From NCBI GenBank assembly GCA_965263455.1, contig CBDHHN010000004.1, positions 3,038,001-3,102,000 of the forward strand: 64,000 bases of DNA. The letters are read 5' to 3'. Positions within the stretch are counted from its first letter, which is position 1, and the number at the start of each line of letters is the position of its first letter. The notes beneath the pieces were generated by a model. The model made no database searches, had not been told where the DNA came from, and saw nothing but the letters and a program-made list of their open reading frames with translations. Source of the stretch: CADEDH01 sp965263455. GTDB taxonomy: Bacteria; Actinomycetota; Acidimicrobiia; Acidimicrobiales; SZUA-35. Both the position numbers and the translations under genes were made by a program. Below, one piece after another: positions 1-7,899 of the stretch.

Positions 1-127
1 CTACACCCGGTGCCGCAAGTGCGGCCGCCCCCGGTCGGTGTATCGCCGCTTCGACCTGTGCCGGGTCTGCTTCCGTGACATGGCCCACGCCGGGGAGATC
101 CCGGGCGTGACCAAGGCGAGCTGGTGA
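1..127 (+). CDS. rpsN: 30S ribosomal protein S14 type Z, 3' part only
   Basis: The last 41 codons of S14 are present, read from base 2 to a TGA at 125-127; the 5' end lies before the window. S14 binds 16S rRNA in the head of the small subunit. Two CxxC pairs (CRKC and CRVC) are visible, which is the zinc-ribbon of the short, zinc-containing S14 form. The ending GEIPGVTKASW is typical of the family. It sits 13 bases before rpsH, as in the spc operon. Confidence 0.95.
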   Translation, partial: YTRCRKCGRPRSVYRRFDLCRVCFRDMAHAGEIPGVTKASW

Positions 128-140
128 GGAGGTAGCCACC

Positions 141-545
141 GTGTCGATGACCGATCCCATCGCTGACATGCTCACCCGCATCCGCAACGCCAACATCGCG
201 ATGCACGACGAGGTGACGATGCCCTCGTCCAAGCTGAAGGTGGCCCTGGCCGACGTCCTCCATCGCGAGGGCTACATCGGCGACTTCTTCTCGGTGGAGA
301 ACGCCGAGGGTCCCGGGGCGACGTTGACCATCTCGATGAAGTACTCGCCCGAGCGCGAGCGGGTGATCAGCGGCCTCAAGCGGGTGTCGAAGCCCGGTCT
401 GCGGGTCTACACCAAGAGCGATCAGATTCCCCGAGTACTTGGCGGCCTGGGTGTCGCCGTGCTCTCGACCAGCAAAGGTCTCGTGACCGACCGTGCGGCC
501 CGCAAGGACCGCATCGGCGGCGAGGTCCTCTGCTACGTCTGGTAG
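141..545 (+). CDS. rpsH: 30S ribosomal protein S8
   Basis: This 134-aa protein matches S8 over its whole length, including the N-terminal DPIADMLTRIRNAN motif and the C-terminal STSKGLVTDRAA and GGEVLCYVW motifs. S8 binds the central domain of 16S rRNA and in some bacteria represses its own spc operon. A GTG start at 141 is preferred over ATG at 147 because AGGAGG at 127-132 is 8 nt from the GTG but 14 nt from the ATG. It is the second gene of the spc-type run and is followed 9 bases later by rplF. Confidence 0.97.
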   Translation: MSMTDPIADMLTRIRNANIAMHDEVTMPSSKLKVALADVLHREGYIGDFFSVENAEGPGATLTISMKYSPERERVISGLKRVSKPGLRVYTKSDQIPRVLGGLGVAVLSTSKGLVTDRAARKDRIGGEVLCYVW

Positions 546-554
546 GAGGCCGAA

Positions 555-1094
555 GTGTCCCGAATCGGCAAGGCCCCGGTCACCGTCCCCTCCGGGGTCG
601 AGATCGACGTCAAGGGCCAGGAACTGACGGTCAAGGGTCCCAAGGGATCCCTGACCCACACCCTCCCCGAGGCCATCGGCGTCGGGGTTGAGGACGGCAC
701 CGTCACCGTGACCCGCACCAACGACGAGCGGGAGTCCCGGGCTCTGCACGGCCTGACCCGGGCCCTGGTCAACAACATGGTGGTCGGGGTGAGCGAGGGG
801 TTCCGCAAGGACCTGGAGATCATCGGCGTCGGCTACCGGGCCAACGCCAAGGGTCCGGGCAAGCTGGAACTGGCCCTGGGCTTCTCCCACCCGGTCACGG
901 TCGAGGCGCCCGAGGGGATCACCTTCGACGTGCCCGAGCCGACCAAGATCGGCGTGATCGGCATCGACAAGCAGGCCGTCGGCCAGGTCGCGGCCGAGAT
1001 CCGGGCCTACCGCAAGCCCGAGCCCTACAAGGGCAAGGGTGTCCGCTACGTCGGCGAGCGCGTCCTGCGCAAGGCCGGAAAGGCTGGTAAGTAG
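555..1094 (+). CDS. rplF: 50S ribosomal protein L6
   Basis: The 179-aa product is full-length L6, with two repeated L6 domains and the C-terminal signature PEPYKGKGVRY. L6 lies near the GTPase-associated centre of the large subunit. The start is GTG at 555, with AGGAGG at 544-549 giving a short 5-nt spacing. It is followed only 2 bases later by rplR, so the two are expected to be co-translated. Confidence 0.97.
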   Translation: MSRIGKAPVTVPSGVEIDVKGQELTVKGPKGSLTHTLPEAIGVGVEDGTVTVTRTNDERESRALHGLTRALVNNMVVGVSEGFRKDLEIIGVGYRANAKGPGKLELALGFSHPVTVEAPEGITFDVPEPTKIGVIGIDKQAVGQVAAEIRAYRKPEPYKGKGVRYVGERVLRKAGKAGK

Positions 1095-1096
1095 CG

Positions 1097-1465
1097 ATGA
1101 GCACCAAGACCAACCCCCGCCAGCTCTCGCGCTCCCGCCGTCAGCGTCGGGTGCGCAAGAAGGTGACCGGGACCACCGAGCGGCCCCGTCTGGCCGTGTT
1201 CCGGTCCAACCGGCACATCAGCGTTCAGGTCATCGACGACAGCCAGGGCCGGACCCTGGCCGCCGCCTCCTCCTATGAGGCCGACGTCCGGGACGGCAAC
1301 TCGACCAGCTCGGTCGAGGCCGCCACCGCCGTCGGCCGACTGGTGGGGGAGCGGGCCAAGGCCGCCGGGGTCGACACCGTCGTGTTCGACCGGGGCGGGA
1401 ATCGCTACCACGGACGGGTGGCGGCTCTGGCCGATGCCGCCCGCGCCGCCGGACTCGAGTTCTAG
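1097..1465 (+). CDS. rplR: 50S ribosomal protein L18
   Basis: The 122-aa product is L18, which helps carry 5S rRNA into the large subunit. The basic N-terminus and the C-terminal block VFDRGGNRYHGRVAALADAA are diagnostic. The ATG at 1097 follows the rplF stop by 2 bases. The length is normal, and the order rplF-rplR-rpsE is the conserved spc order. Confidence 0.97.
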   Translation: MSTKTNPRQLSRSRRQRRVRKKVTGTTERPRLAVFRSNRHISVQVIDDSQGRTLAAASSYEADVRDGNSTSSVEAATAVGRLVGERAKAAGVDTVVFDRGGNRYHGRVAALADAARAAGLEF

Positions 1466-1477
1466 GAGGTCCCAGCC

Positions 1478-2047
1478 ATGGCACCCAACGATCGCAACAA
1501 CGACAGGGGTGACGGCCGGGAGTCCCGGGTCATCACCATCAACCGGGTGGCCAAGGTGGTCAAGGGCGGACGTCGCTTCGCCTTCACCGCCCTGGTCGTC
1601 CTCGGCGACGGGAACGGCAAGGTCGGTCTCGGCTACGGCAAGGCCAAGGAGGTGCCCCTCGCCATCCAGAAGGGCACCGAGGAGGCCCGTCGGCTCATGT
1701 TCGACGTGCCCATGGCCGGCGGCACCATCACCCACCCCATCATCGGGGAACAGGGTGCCGGCCGAGTGCTGCTCAAGCCCGCCGCTCCCGGTACCGGCGT
1801 CATCGCCGGTGGCGCCGCCCGCGCCATCCTGGAGGAGGCCGGCATCAGCGACGTGCTGTGCAAGTCGCTCGGCTCGGCCAACCAGATCAACGTGGCCCGA
1901 GCCACCATCAACGCCCTGCGGGGACTGAAGCGGCCCGACGAGGTCGCCCGCCTGCGGGGCCTCGACGCCAGCGAGTTCACGCCCAAGGGCATGCTCGAGG
2001 CCTACAAGGAACGCCAGCGCTCCATGGCGCTGGCCACGGAGGACTGA
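1478..2047 (+). CDS. rpsE: 30S ribosomal protein S5
   Basis: The 189-aa product is S5, which acts in decoding accuracy and lines the mRNA entry channel. The double-stranded RNA-binding domain is visible (GRRFAFTALVVLGDGNGKVG and GYGKAKEVPLAIQKG), followed by the C-terminal S5 domain with GAGRVLLKPAAPGTGVIAGG. The start is ATG at 1478, with AGGAGG at 1464-1469 just upstream. Two bases separate it from rpmD. Confidence 0.97.
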   Translation: MAPNDRNNDRGDGRESRVITINRVAKVVKGGRRFAFTALVVLGDGNGKVGLGYGKAKEVPLAIQKGTEEARRLMFDVPMAGGTITHPIIGEQGAGRVLLKPAAPGTGVIAGGAARAILEEAGISDVLCKSLGSANQINVARATINALRGLKRPDEVARLRGLDASEFTPKGMLEAYKERQRSMALATED

Positions 2048-2049
2048 CG

Positions 2050-2235
2050 ATGGGTCAGCTCACGGTCACCCAGATCCGTTCCGCCATCGGGTCCAAGCCC
2101 AAGCAGCGGGGCAGCCTCCGCGCCCTGGGCCTGGGTCGCATCGGCAAGTCGAACACCCTGCCCGACCGGCCCGAGATCCGGGGCATGATCGCCCGGGTCC
2201 CGCACCTGGTCTCGGTCACCGAAGAGGACGCCTGA
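2050..2235 (+). CDS. rpmD: 50S ribosomal protein L30
   Basis: The 61-aa product is bacterial-type L30. The pattern TVTQIRSAIG, then LRALGLGRIGKSNTLPD and the end VPHLVSVTE are characteristic. The ATG at 2050 follows the rpsE stop by 2 bases. L30 is one of the smallest large-subunit proteins, and it sits between rpsE and rplO as in most bacteria. Confidence 0.96.
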   Translation: MGQLTVTQIRSAIGSKPKQRGSLRALGLGRIGKSNTLPDRPEIRGMIARVPHLVSVTEEDA

Positions 2236-2257
2236 GCGGCCTCGCCGTTCAGCCCGA

Positions 2258-2278
2258 GTCCCGACCTCTGGTCGGGAC
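2258..2278 (+). promoter_or_regulatory. 9-bp hairpin in the rpmD-rplO spacer
   Basis: GTCCCGACC and GGTCGGGAC are perfect complements around a 3-nt TCT loop. The hairpin ends about 7 bases before the AAGGAG that serves rplO. It has no T-run, so it is more likely an RNA processing, stabilising or translation-control structure than a terminator. The role is inferred. Confidence 0.45.
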
Positions 2279-2293
2279 GTCGCAAGGAGCATC

Positions 2294-2779
2294 ATGAAGG
2301 TTCACGATCTCAAGCCGGCCGAAGGGTCCCGCAAGCGTCGCAAGCGGGTCGGTCGCGGTATCGGCGGCAAGGGCGGCAAGACCGCCGGCCGCGGCACCAA
2401 GGGTCAGAAGGCCCGCAACACCATCCCCGTCGGCTTCGAGGGTGGTCAGCTGCCGATCCAGCAGCGGCTGCCCAAGCTGCGGGGCTTCAACAACCCCTTC
2501 CGGGTCGAGTACCAGGCCATCAACCTCGACACCATCGTCGAGTCGGGCCTGGTCGAGGTGACCCCGGAGACACTCCTGGCCAGGGGCCTGGTGGGCAAGA
2601 ACAGCCTGGTCAAGGTGCTCGGCCGGGGCGAGATCAGCGAGCCGGTGACGGTGCGGGCCCACGCCTTCTCCAAGAGTGCCGAGGCCGCGATCACCGCCGC
2701 CGGTGGCACAGTGGAGACGCTGCCCCTGCCGTTCAAGGTCCGCCCTGCGGCCAAGGGCAACGCCCTCACCAACCGCTAG
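2294..2779 (+). CDS. rplO: 50S ribosomal protein L15
   Basis: The 161-aa product is L15, a late-assembly large-subunit protein. The glycine-rich basic N-terminus (GRGIGGKGGKTAGRGTKGQK) and the C-terminal domain with VRAHAFSKSAEAAITAAGG are typical. The ATG at 2294 has AAGGAG 6-7 bases upstream. It precedes secY by 72 bases, the usual spc arrangement. Confidence 0.97.
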   Translation: MKVHDLKPAEGSRKRRKRVGRGIGGKGGKTAGRGTKGQKARNTIPVGFEGGQLPIQQRLPKLRGFNNPFRVEYQAINLDTIVESGLVEVTPETLLARGLVGKNSLVKVLGRGEISEPVTVRAHAFSKSAEAAITAAGGTVETLPLPFKVRPAAKGNALTNR

Positions 2780-2851
2780 CGCGAGCCCCGGCCCGGAGAC
2801 GGGACGGGGTGACACGTTCAACCACCGAGCACGGCCGGCGTCGGAGGCCCA

Positions 2852-4195
2852 ATGTCGACACTCAGGAACATCTTCAGGACTCCGGAGCTCCGGAGCAAGA
2901 TCCTGTTCACCCTGTTCATCCTGGCCCTGTATCGGCTCGGGGTGCAGATCCCGGCTCCCGGGGTCAGCCTCGACGCCATCGAGGCCCTGAGGGAGCGGGC
3001 GGATGAGACCAGCGGCGGGATCTTCGGCTACCTCAGCATCTTCACCGGCGGCGGCCTGGCCTCGCTGTCGCTGTTCTCGCTCGGCATCCTCCCCTACATC
3101 ACGGCGTCGATCATCATCCAGATCCTGACCGTGGCCGTGCCCAAGCTGGAGGAGTGGCAGTCCCAGGGTGCGGTGGGCCAGCGCAAGATCACCCAGTGGA
3201 CCCGCTACATCGCCATCGCCCTGGCCCTGGTCCAGAGCACCGGCATCGTGTTCCTGGTCGGCCGGAACCCGGAGGCCTTCTTCGGCATCGACGTGGGCCT
3301 CTTCCCCGACTCCAGCCCCGGCCGCATGATCCTCGCCGTCACCTGCATGACCGTCGGGACGGCGTTGGTCATGTGGATGGGCGAACTGGTGACCCAACGG
3401 GGCATCGGCAACGGCATGTCGATGATCATCTTCGCCTCGGTCGTGGCCAGCCTTCCGGCCCTCGGGATCCGCATCAACACCATCCGGGGCTGGCCCTGGC
3501 TGCTGGTGGCCCTGGTCCTGTTGGCGGTGCTCACGGCGGGCATCGTGTTCGTGGAACAGGGCCAGCGTCGGATCCCCGTCAACTTCGCCAAGCGGGTGGT
3601 CGGCCGCCGTCAGTACGGCGGCAACAACACCTACATCCCGCTCAAGGTCAACCAGGCCGGCGTGATCCCCGTCATCTTCGCCAGCTCGCTCCTCCAGCTG
3701 CCGTCGCTGATCGCCAACGTGCTGCCCACCAGCGGCAACCCGCTGCGCCCCAACTGGGGTGACCGGACCCGGAACTTCATCAGCAACAACCTGTTCCAGC
3801 CCGACAACATCGGGTACATCCTGGTCTTCGGGGCCCTGATCATCGGGTTCGCCTACTTCTACAACGCCATCGCCTTCGACCCGGTGCGCCGGGCCGACGA
3901 GTTGCGCAAGTCCGGTGGCTTCATCCCCGGCATCCGACCCGGCCCCCAGACCGAGCGCTACCTGGCCCGGATCCTGAACCGGATCACCCTGCCCGGTGCG
4001 GTGTTCCTGGCCGTGGTGGCGCTGATCCCGTCGGCCGCCCTGGCCCGGCTCCTCGGCTCCGGCTCCAACAGCGCGGCGAGCCTGGTCGGCTTCTCCGGGG
4101 TGTCGGTTCTGATCGCGGTCGGCGTCTCCTTGGAGACGATGAAGCAGATCAATTCGCAACTGATGGCACGAAATTACGACGGGTTCCTCAAGTAG
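2852..4195 (+). CDS. secY: preprotein translocase channel subunit SecY
   Basis: The 447-aa protein is SecY, the membrane channel of the Sec translocon that works with SecE, SecG and SecA. Ten hydrophobic membrane segments can be followed. The N-terminal IFRTPELRSKILFTL and the early plug and second-helix region (SGGIFGYLSIFTGGGLASLS) are conserved. The C-terminal region with INSQLMARNYDGFL is typical of actinobacterial SecY. Its place between rplO and adk supports the call. Confidence 0.97.
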   Translation: MSTLRNIFRTPELRSKILFTLFILALYRLGVQIPAPGVSLDAIEALRERADETSGGIFGYLSIFTGGGLASLSLFSLGILPYITASIIIQILTVAVPKLEEWQSQGAVGQRKITQWTRYIAIALALVQSTGIVFLVGRNPEAFFGIDVGLFPDSSPGRMILAVTCMTVGTALVMWMGELVTQRGIGNGMSMIIFASVVASLPALGIRINTIRGWPWLLVALVLLAVLTAGIVFVEQGQRRIPVNFAKRVVGRRQYGGNNTYIPLKVNQAGVIPVIFASSLLQLPSLIANVLPTSGNPLRPNWGDRTRNFISNNLFQPDNIGYILVFGALIIGFAYFYNAIAFDPVRRADELRKSGGFIPGIRPGPQTERYLARILNRITLPGAVFLAVVALIPSAALARLLGSGSNSAASLVGFSGVSVLIAVGVSLETMKQINSQLMARNYDGFLK

Positions 4196-4253
4196 GGATC
4201 CGGGTTACGGCCTCGACCGCATCGTGGCGGTCGGGACGGAGGTAGACACCACC

Positions 4254-4853
4254 ATGGGAACTCCAATCCGCCTGGTCATCTTCGGCCGCCAAGGCGCCGG
4301 CAAGGGCACCCAGTGCGCCCGGTTGGTCGAGCGCTACGGGATGATCCATATCAGCACCGGCGACATCCTGCGGGCCGAGCGGGCCGCCGGCACCGAACTC
4401 GGTCAGGCGGCCGAGAAGATCATGAACGAGGGTGGCCTCGTCGGAGACGACATCATGATCCCCATGGTCCGCAACCGGATCGCCGAGCCCGACGCCGCCG
4501 CCTCCGGTTTCGTGCTCGACGGGTTCCCCCGGACCGCCGACCAGGCGCAGGGTCTGTTCGAGGCCATGGGCGACGAGGGACTCCACGCCGCCATCGACCT
4601 CGAGGTGCCCCTCGAGGAGGTCACGGCCCGGATGAAGGCCCGGGCCCGGGAGGACGACACCGACGAGGCCATCGCCCAGCGGTTGGGTCTGTACGAGACC
4701 GAGACCCGGCCGGTGCTGCAGTTCTTCGCCGACCGGGGACTGCTGGTCGTCGTCGATGGCCTGGGAACCGAGGACGAGGTGTCGGAGCGGCTGTTCGCGG
4801 CCATCGACGGCGCCCTGGAGTCGGCCAACGAGGCCCCGCAACCCGGCCTCTAG
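4254..4853 (+). CDS. adk: adenylate kinase
   Basis: The 199-aa enzyme interconverts ATP plus AMP and two ADP. The P-loop is GRQGAGKGT, followed by HISTGDILRAE (AMP site) and DGFPRTADQAQG. The LID is the short form without the four-Cys zinc site, as in actinobacteria. ATG at 4254 is chosen because GGAGG at 4238-4242 lies upstream of it; a GTG at 4224 would add ten residues before the family N-terminus. It follows secY as in many spc operons. Confidence 0.95.
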   Translation: MGTPIRLVIFGRQGAGKGTQCARLVERYGMIHISTGDILRAERAAGTELGQAAEKIMNEGGLVGDDIMIPMVRNRIAEPDAAASGFVLDGFPRTADQAQGLFEAMGDEGLHAAIDLEVPLEEVTARMKARAREDDTDEAIAQRLGLYETETRPVLQFFADRGLLVVVDGLGTEDEVSERLFAAIDGALESANEAPQPGL

Positions 4854-4866
4854 CGGCCGGTTCACG

Positions 4867-4895
4867 TTGGACCTGGTTGCGACCGGGTCTAAACT
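4867..4895 (+). promoter_or_regulatory. candidate housekeeping promoter for infA-rpmJ-rpsM
   Basis: TTGGAC at 4867-4872 and TAAACT at 4890-4895 are separated by exactly 17 bases, which fits a primary-sigma promoter. It lies about 70 bases before the infA start and just after adk. It would separate the alpha-type block from the spc block. It is a prediction from sequence only. Confidence 0.6.
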
Positions 4896-4964
4896 AGAAC
4901 GTTGGTTCTCGCGCCCTCGGGATAGGGCACGAAACCGAAGTAACCCTTTCTCTGGAGGATTGTC

Positions 4965-5189
4965 CTGCCAAAGCATAAAGAAGATGCGATCGTGCTCGAG
5001 GGCACCGTGGTCGAGTCGCTCCCGAACGCCATGTTCAAGGTGGAGCTCGAAAACGGCCACTCCGTTCTCGGACACATTTCGGGAAAGATGCGGCGCCACT
5101 ACATCCGCATCCTCCCCGGTGACCGCGTCCAGGTCGAGCTCACGCCGTACGACTTGACCCGCGGACGCATCACCTACCGCTACAAGTAG
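4965..5189 (+). CDS. infA: translation initiation factor IF-1, apparent CTG start
   Basis: The 74-aa product is IF-1, a one-domain OB-fold protein that blocks the ribosomal A site during initiation. The core (EGTVVESLPNAMFKVELENG, HISGKMRRHYIRILPGDRV, DLTRGRITYRYK) is fully conserved. No ATG, GTG or TTG in this frame gives a complete N-terminus. The nearest, GTG at 4992, would remove nine residues. CTG at 4965 gives MPKHKEDAIVLEGTV, matches the family N-terminus, and has GGAGG at 4954-4958, 6 nt upstream. The CTG start is inferred from these points. Confidence 0.88.
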   Translation: MPKHKEDAIVLEGTVVESLPNAMFKVELENGHSVLGHISGKMRRHYIRILPGDRVQVELTPYDLTRGRITYRYK

Positions 5190-5232
5190 GCAGACCCCAC
5201 AACCGCCCCCGGCTCCGCGGAGCCGAGGGCAC

Positions 5233-5268
5233 CGAGCCGCCTCCAGGCGCTCCCGTCCTGGCGGCTCG
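5233..5268 (+). promoter_or_regulatory. long hairpin between infA and rpmJ
   Basis: CGAGCCGCC at 5233-5241 pairs perfectly with GGCGGCTCG at 5260-5268, and three inner pairs extend it. A second perfect palindrome, GGCTCCGCGGAGCC, lies just upstream. There is no run of T after it. It may be an attenuator or RNA-processing site in the 158-base infA-rpmJ spacer. Confidence 0.4.
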
Positions 5269-5347
5269 ATTGCAGTACCCACGCTCCCGGCCTTCTCGTG
5301 GCCGTGACCGTGTCACCCCCACGAGTGTCTCAGGAAAGACCAGTCCG

Positions 5348-5461
5348 ATGAAGGTACGCCCCAGCGTCAAACCGATGTGTGAGAAATGCAGAGTGATCCG
5401 ACGCCACGGGCGGGTCATGGTCATCTGTGAGAACCCCCGTCACAAGCAAAGGCAGGGCTGA
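5348..5461 (+). CDS. rpmJ: 50S ribosomal protein L36
   Basis: The 37-aa protein is L36 of the zinc-binding type. It has MKVRPSVKPMCEKC, and its four ligands C11, C14, C27 and H32 are in the standard spacing. It ends 3 bases before rpsM. L36 is often too short for automatic gene finders, but this one is complete and in the conserved infA-rpmJ-rpsM order. Confidence 0.96.
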   Translation: MKVRPSVKPMCEKCRVIRRHGRVMVICENPRHKQRQG

Positions 5462-5464
5462 ACG

Positions 5465-5839
5465 ATGGCTCGAATCGCAGGCGTCGACATCCCCCGGGAC
5501 AAGCGGCTCCAGATCTCGCTCACGTACGTGTTCGGGATCGGCAACACCACGGCGCGCCAGATCGCCGAGGCGACCGGCGTCGACGGCAGCACCCGGGTCA
5601 AGGACCTGACCGACGAAGAGGTCATGCGGATCCGGGCCTGGATCGACAACAACCTGAAGACCGAAGGTGACCTGCGACGCGAGGTGTCGCAGGACATCAA
5701 GCGGAAGATGGAGATCGGCTGTCACGCCGGAATCCGTCACCGCAAGGGCCTCCCGGTACGTGGTCAGCGGACCCAGACCAACGCCCGTACCCGCAAGGGC
5801 CCGAAGAAGACCGTCGCCGGCAAGAAGAAGGTCAAGTAG
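5465..5839 (+). CDS. rpsM: 30S ribosomal protein S13
   Basis: The 124-aa product is S13, which touches the P-site tRNA and the large subunit through bridges. The N-terminus MARIAGVDIPRDKRL and the region RHRKGLPVRGQRTQTNARTR are diagnostic, followed by a lysine-rich tail. It starts 3 bases after rpmJ and ends 2 bases before rpsK. Confidence 0.97.
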   Translation: MARIAGVDIPRDKRLQISLTYVFGIGNTTARQIAEATGVDGSTRVKDLTDEEVMRIRAWIDNNLKTEGDLRREVSQDIKRKMEIGCHAGIRHRKGLPVRGQRTQTNARTRKGPKKTVAGKKKVK

Positions 5840-5841
5840 CC

Positions 5842-6240
5842 ATGGCAAAGCCGAGCAGCGGAGGCCGTCGGCCTCGTCGCAAGGAGCGCAAGAACGTCAC
5901 CCACGGCGTGGCGCACATCAAGTCGAGCTTCAACAACACGATCATCGCCATCTCCGACCAGGAGGGCAACGTGTTGTCGTGGGCGTCGGCCGGGAACGTC
6001 GGCTTCAAGGGCTCCCGCAAGTCCACCCCCTATGCCGCTCAGCAGGCGGCCGAGGTCGCCGCCCGGCGGGCCATGGAGCACGGGGTCCGCAAGGTCGACG
6101 TGCAGGTCAAGGGTCCGGGCTCGGGCCGCGAGACCGCCATCCGCTCCATCCAGAACACCGGCATCGAGGTCACCGGAATCAAGGACGTGACCCCGGTCCC
6201 CCACAACGGCTGCCGCCCGCCCAAGCGACGGAGGGTCTGA
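5842..6240 (+). CDS. rpsK: 30S ribosomal protein S11
   Basis: The 132-aa product is S11 of the small-subunit platform. Conserved blocks include HIKSSFNNTIIAISDQEGN, GFKGSRKSTPYAAQ and the C-terminal PHNGCRPPKRRRV. It lies between rpsM and rpsD with spacers of 2-3 bases, so one transcript is expected. Confidence 0.97.
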   Translation: MAKPSSGGRRPRRKERKNVTHGVAHIKSSFNNTIIAISDQEGNVLSWASAGNVGFKGSRKSTPYAAQQAAEVAARRAMEHGVRKVDVQVKGPGSGRETAIRSIQNTGIEVTGIKDVTPVPHNGCRPPKRRRV

Positions 6241-6243
6241 TCG

Positions 6244-6861
6244 ATGTCCCGCTACACCGGCCCCCGGGCCCGCGTCTCCCGCCGCCTCGGCACCAACATC
6301 TTCGGCACCCGGGGTGAGGCCAACGCCCTGGAGAAGCGGCCCTATCCCCCCGGCATCCACGGCCGCACCCGCCGCCGGGGCAACAACAACAGCGAGTACC
6401 TGATCCAGCTTCAGGAGAAGCAGAAGGCCCGGTTCACCTACGGCCTCAACGAGCGTCAGTTCCGTCGCGTCTACGACGAGGCGTCCCGCAAGAAGGGCGT
6501 GACCGGCGAGAACATGCTCCGGTTCCTCGAACTCCGCCTCGACAACGTGATCTACCGGGCCGGTTGGGCCTCGACCCGGCCCCAGGCCCGCCAGTTCGTG
6601 TCGCACGGGCACGTCAACGTCAACGGCAAGCGGGTCAACGTGCCCTCCTACCGTGTGCGCAAGGACGACGTGATCGAGATCCGGGAGAAGACCCGGGACA
6701 ACGCCATCGTCCAGTGGAACAAGGACGTGCTCGACCGCACCCCGCCGGCCTGGCTCGACCGGGACGACGAGTTCAAGGTCAAGGTCTACACCGAGCCCAT
6801 CCGGGAGCAGATCGACGTCCCCATCCGTGAGCAGCTCATCGTCGAGCTCTATTCGAAGTAG
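6244..6861 (+). CDS. rpsD: 30S ribosomal protein S4, zinc-free type
   Basis: The 205-aa product is S4, a primary 16S rRNA-binding assembly protein. The S4 RNA-binding domain is visible around residues 94-160 (RLDNVIYRAGWASTRPQARQ and GHVNVNGKRVNVPSYRV). The N-terminal domain has no cysteine, so this is the zinc-independent form. A 7-bp hairpin (CCTGCGG/CCGCAGG, 6871-6890) follows the gene before rpoA. Confidence 0.97.
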   Translation: MSRYTGPRARVSRRLGTNIFGTRGEANALEKRPYPPGIHGRTRRRGNNNSEYLIQLQEKQKARFTYGLNERQFRRVYDEASRKKGVTGENMLRFLELRLDNVIYRAGWASTRPQARQFVSHGHVNVNGKRVNVPSYRVRKDDVIEIREKTRDNAIVQWNKDVLDRTPPAWLDRDDEFKVKVYTEPIREQIDVPIREQLIVELYSK

Positions 6862-6955
6862 TCGGCGACGCCTGCGGCGCTGCCCGCAGGGCCGGCGCCC
6901 GCCTTTCCGTCACCGTCCGTTCTCTCCGCCGCCCCCCGACCCATGAGGAAGTTCC

Positions 6956-7897
6956 ATGCTGGTCATTCAGCGCCCCACAGTTGAACAGCTCGACGATGGT
7001 GCGACCAACCGCGGTCGCTTCGCCATCGGCCCCCTGGAGCACGGCTTCGGGCACACCCTGGGCAACTCCCTGCGCCGGACCCTGCTGTCGTCTATCCCGG
7101 GGGCCGCCATCACCTCGGTCCGCTTCGACGACGCCCTCCACGAGTTCGACACCATCACCGGCGTGCTCGAAGACGTCACCGACATCATCCTGAACCTGAA
7201 GGATGTCGTCGTCACCTCCGAGTCGGAGGAGGACGTGATCCTGCGCCTCGACGCCCGGGGTCCCGGCGTCGTCACCGCCGGTGACATCTCCTGCCCGCCC
7301 GAGGTCGAGGTCCTCAACACCGACGCCCTGCTCGCCACCCTCGACGACAAGGGCCGCCTGGCCATCGACCTCACCGTGAGCCGGGGCCGAGGCTGGCTGT
7401 CGTCGGTTCGGGCCAACGAGACCTCGACCATCGGCGTGATCCCCATCGACGCCATCTTCAGCCCCATCCGTCGGGTGTCGCTGACGGTGGAGCCGACCCG
7501 GGTCGAGATGTCGACCGACTACGACCGTCTGATCCTCGACATCGAGACCGACGGCTCGATCCTGCCCCGTGACGCCCTGGCCTCGGCCGGCGCCACCCTG
7601 CGATCCCTGATCCAGCTGGTGGAGGAGATGAGCGAGGAGCCCGAGGGTCTGACCCTGGGCGAGGCTCCGGCCGCCGCCTCCGGTTCGCCGGACCTGGATC
7701 TGCCCATCGAGGACCTCGACCTCTCCGAGCGGCCTCGCAACTGCCTCAAGCGGGCCCAGGTCAACACCATCGGTGAACTCTTGACCAAGACCGAGGACGA
7801 CCTCCTGGCCATCACCAACTTCGGCCAGAAGTCCCTCGACGAAGTGATCGCCAAGCTGGACGAGCGCGGCCTGACGCTGCGCGGCGGAAGGAGCTGA
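6956..7897 (+). CDS. rpoA: RNA polymerase alpha subunit
   Basis: The 313-aa protein is the alpha subunit, which nucleates RNA polymerase assembly. The N-terminal dimerisation domain (residues 1 to about 230) contains GRFAIGPLEHGFGHTLGNSL and LRRTLLSSIPGAA. The C-terminal domain (about 245-313) contains LDLSERPRNCLKRAQVNTIG and NFGQKSLDEV, which contact UP elements and activators. It starts at ATG 6956 with AGGAAG upstream. rplQ begins 2 bases after its stop. Confidence 0.97.
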   Translation: MLVIQRPTVEQLDDGATNRGRFAIGPLEHGFGHTLGNSLRRTLLSSIPGAAITSVRFDDALHEFDTITGVLEDVTDIILNLKDVVVTSESEEDVILRLDARGPGVVTAGDISCPPEVEVLNTDALLATLDDKGRLAIDLTVSRGRGWLSSVRANETSTIGVIPIDAIFSPIRRVSLTVEPTRVEMSTDYDRLILDIETDGSILPRDALASAGATLRSLIQLVEEMSEEPEGLTLGEAPAAASGSPDLDLPIEDLDLSERPRNCLKRAQVNTIGELLTKTEDDLLAITNFGQKSLDEVIAKLDERGLTLRGGRS

Positions 7898-7899
7898 CC

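Noticed and set aside
2249..4159. 636-codon open frame opposite secY
   Set aside because: It is composed of His, Gly, Asp and Gln-rich sequence without family motifs; secY on the other strand is certain.
4992..5189. infA starting at GTG 4992
   Set aside because: It would remove nine residues of the conserved IF-1 N-terminus and has no ribosome binding site at the right distance.
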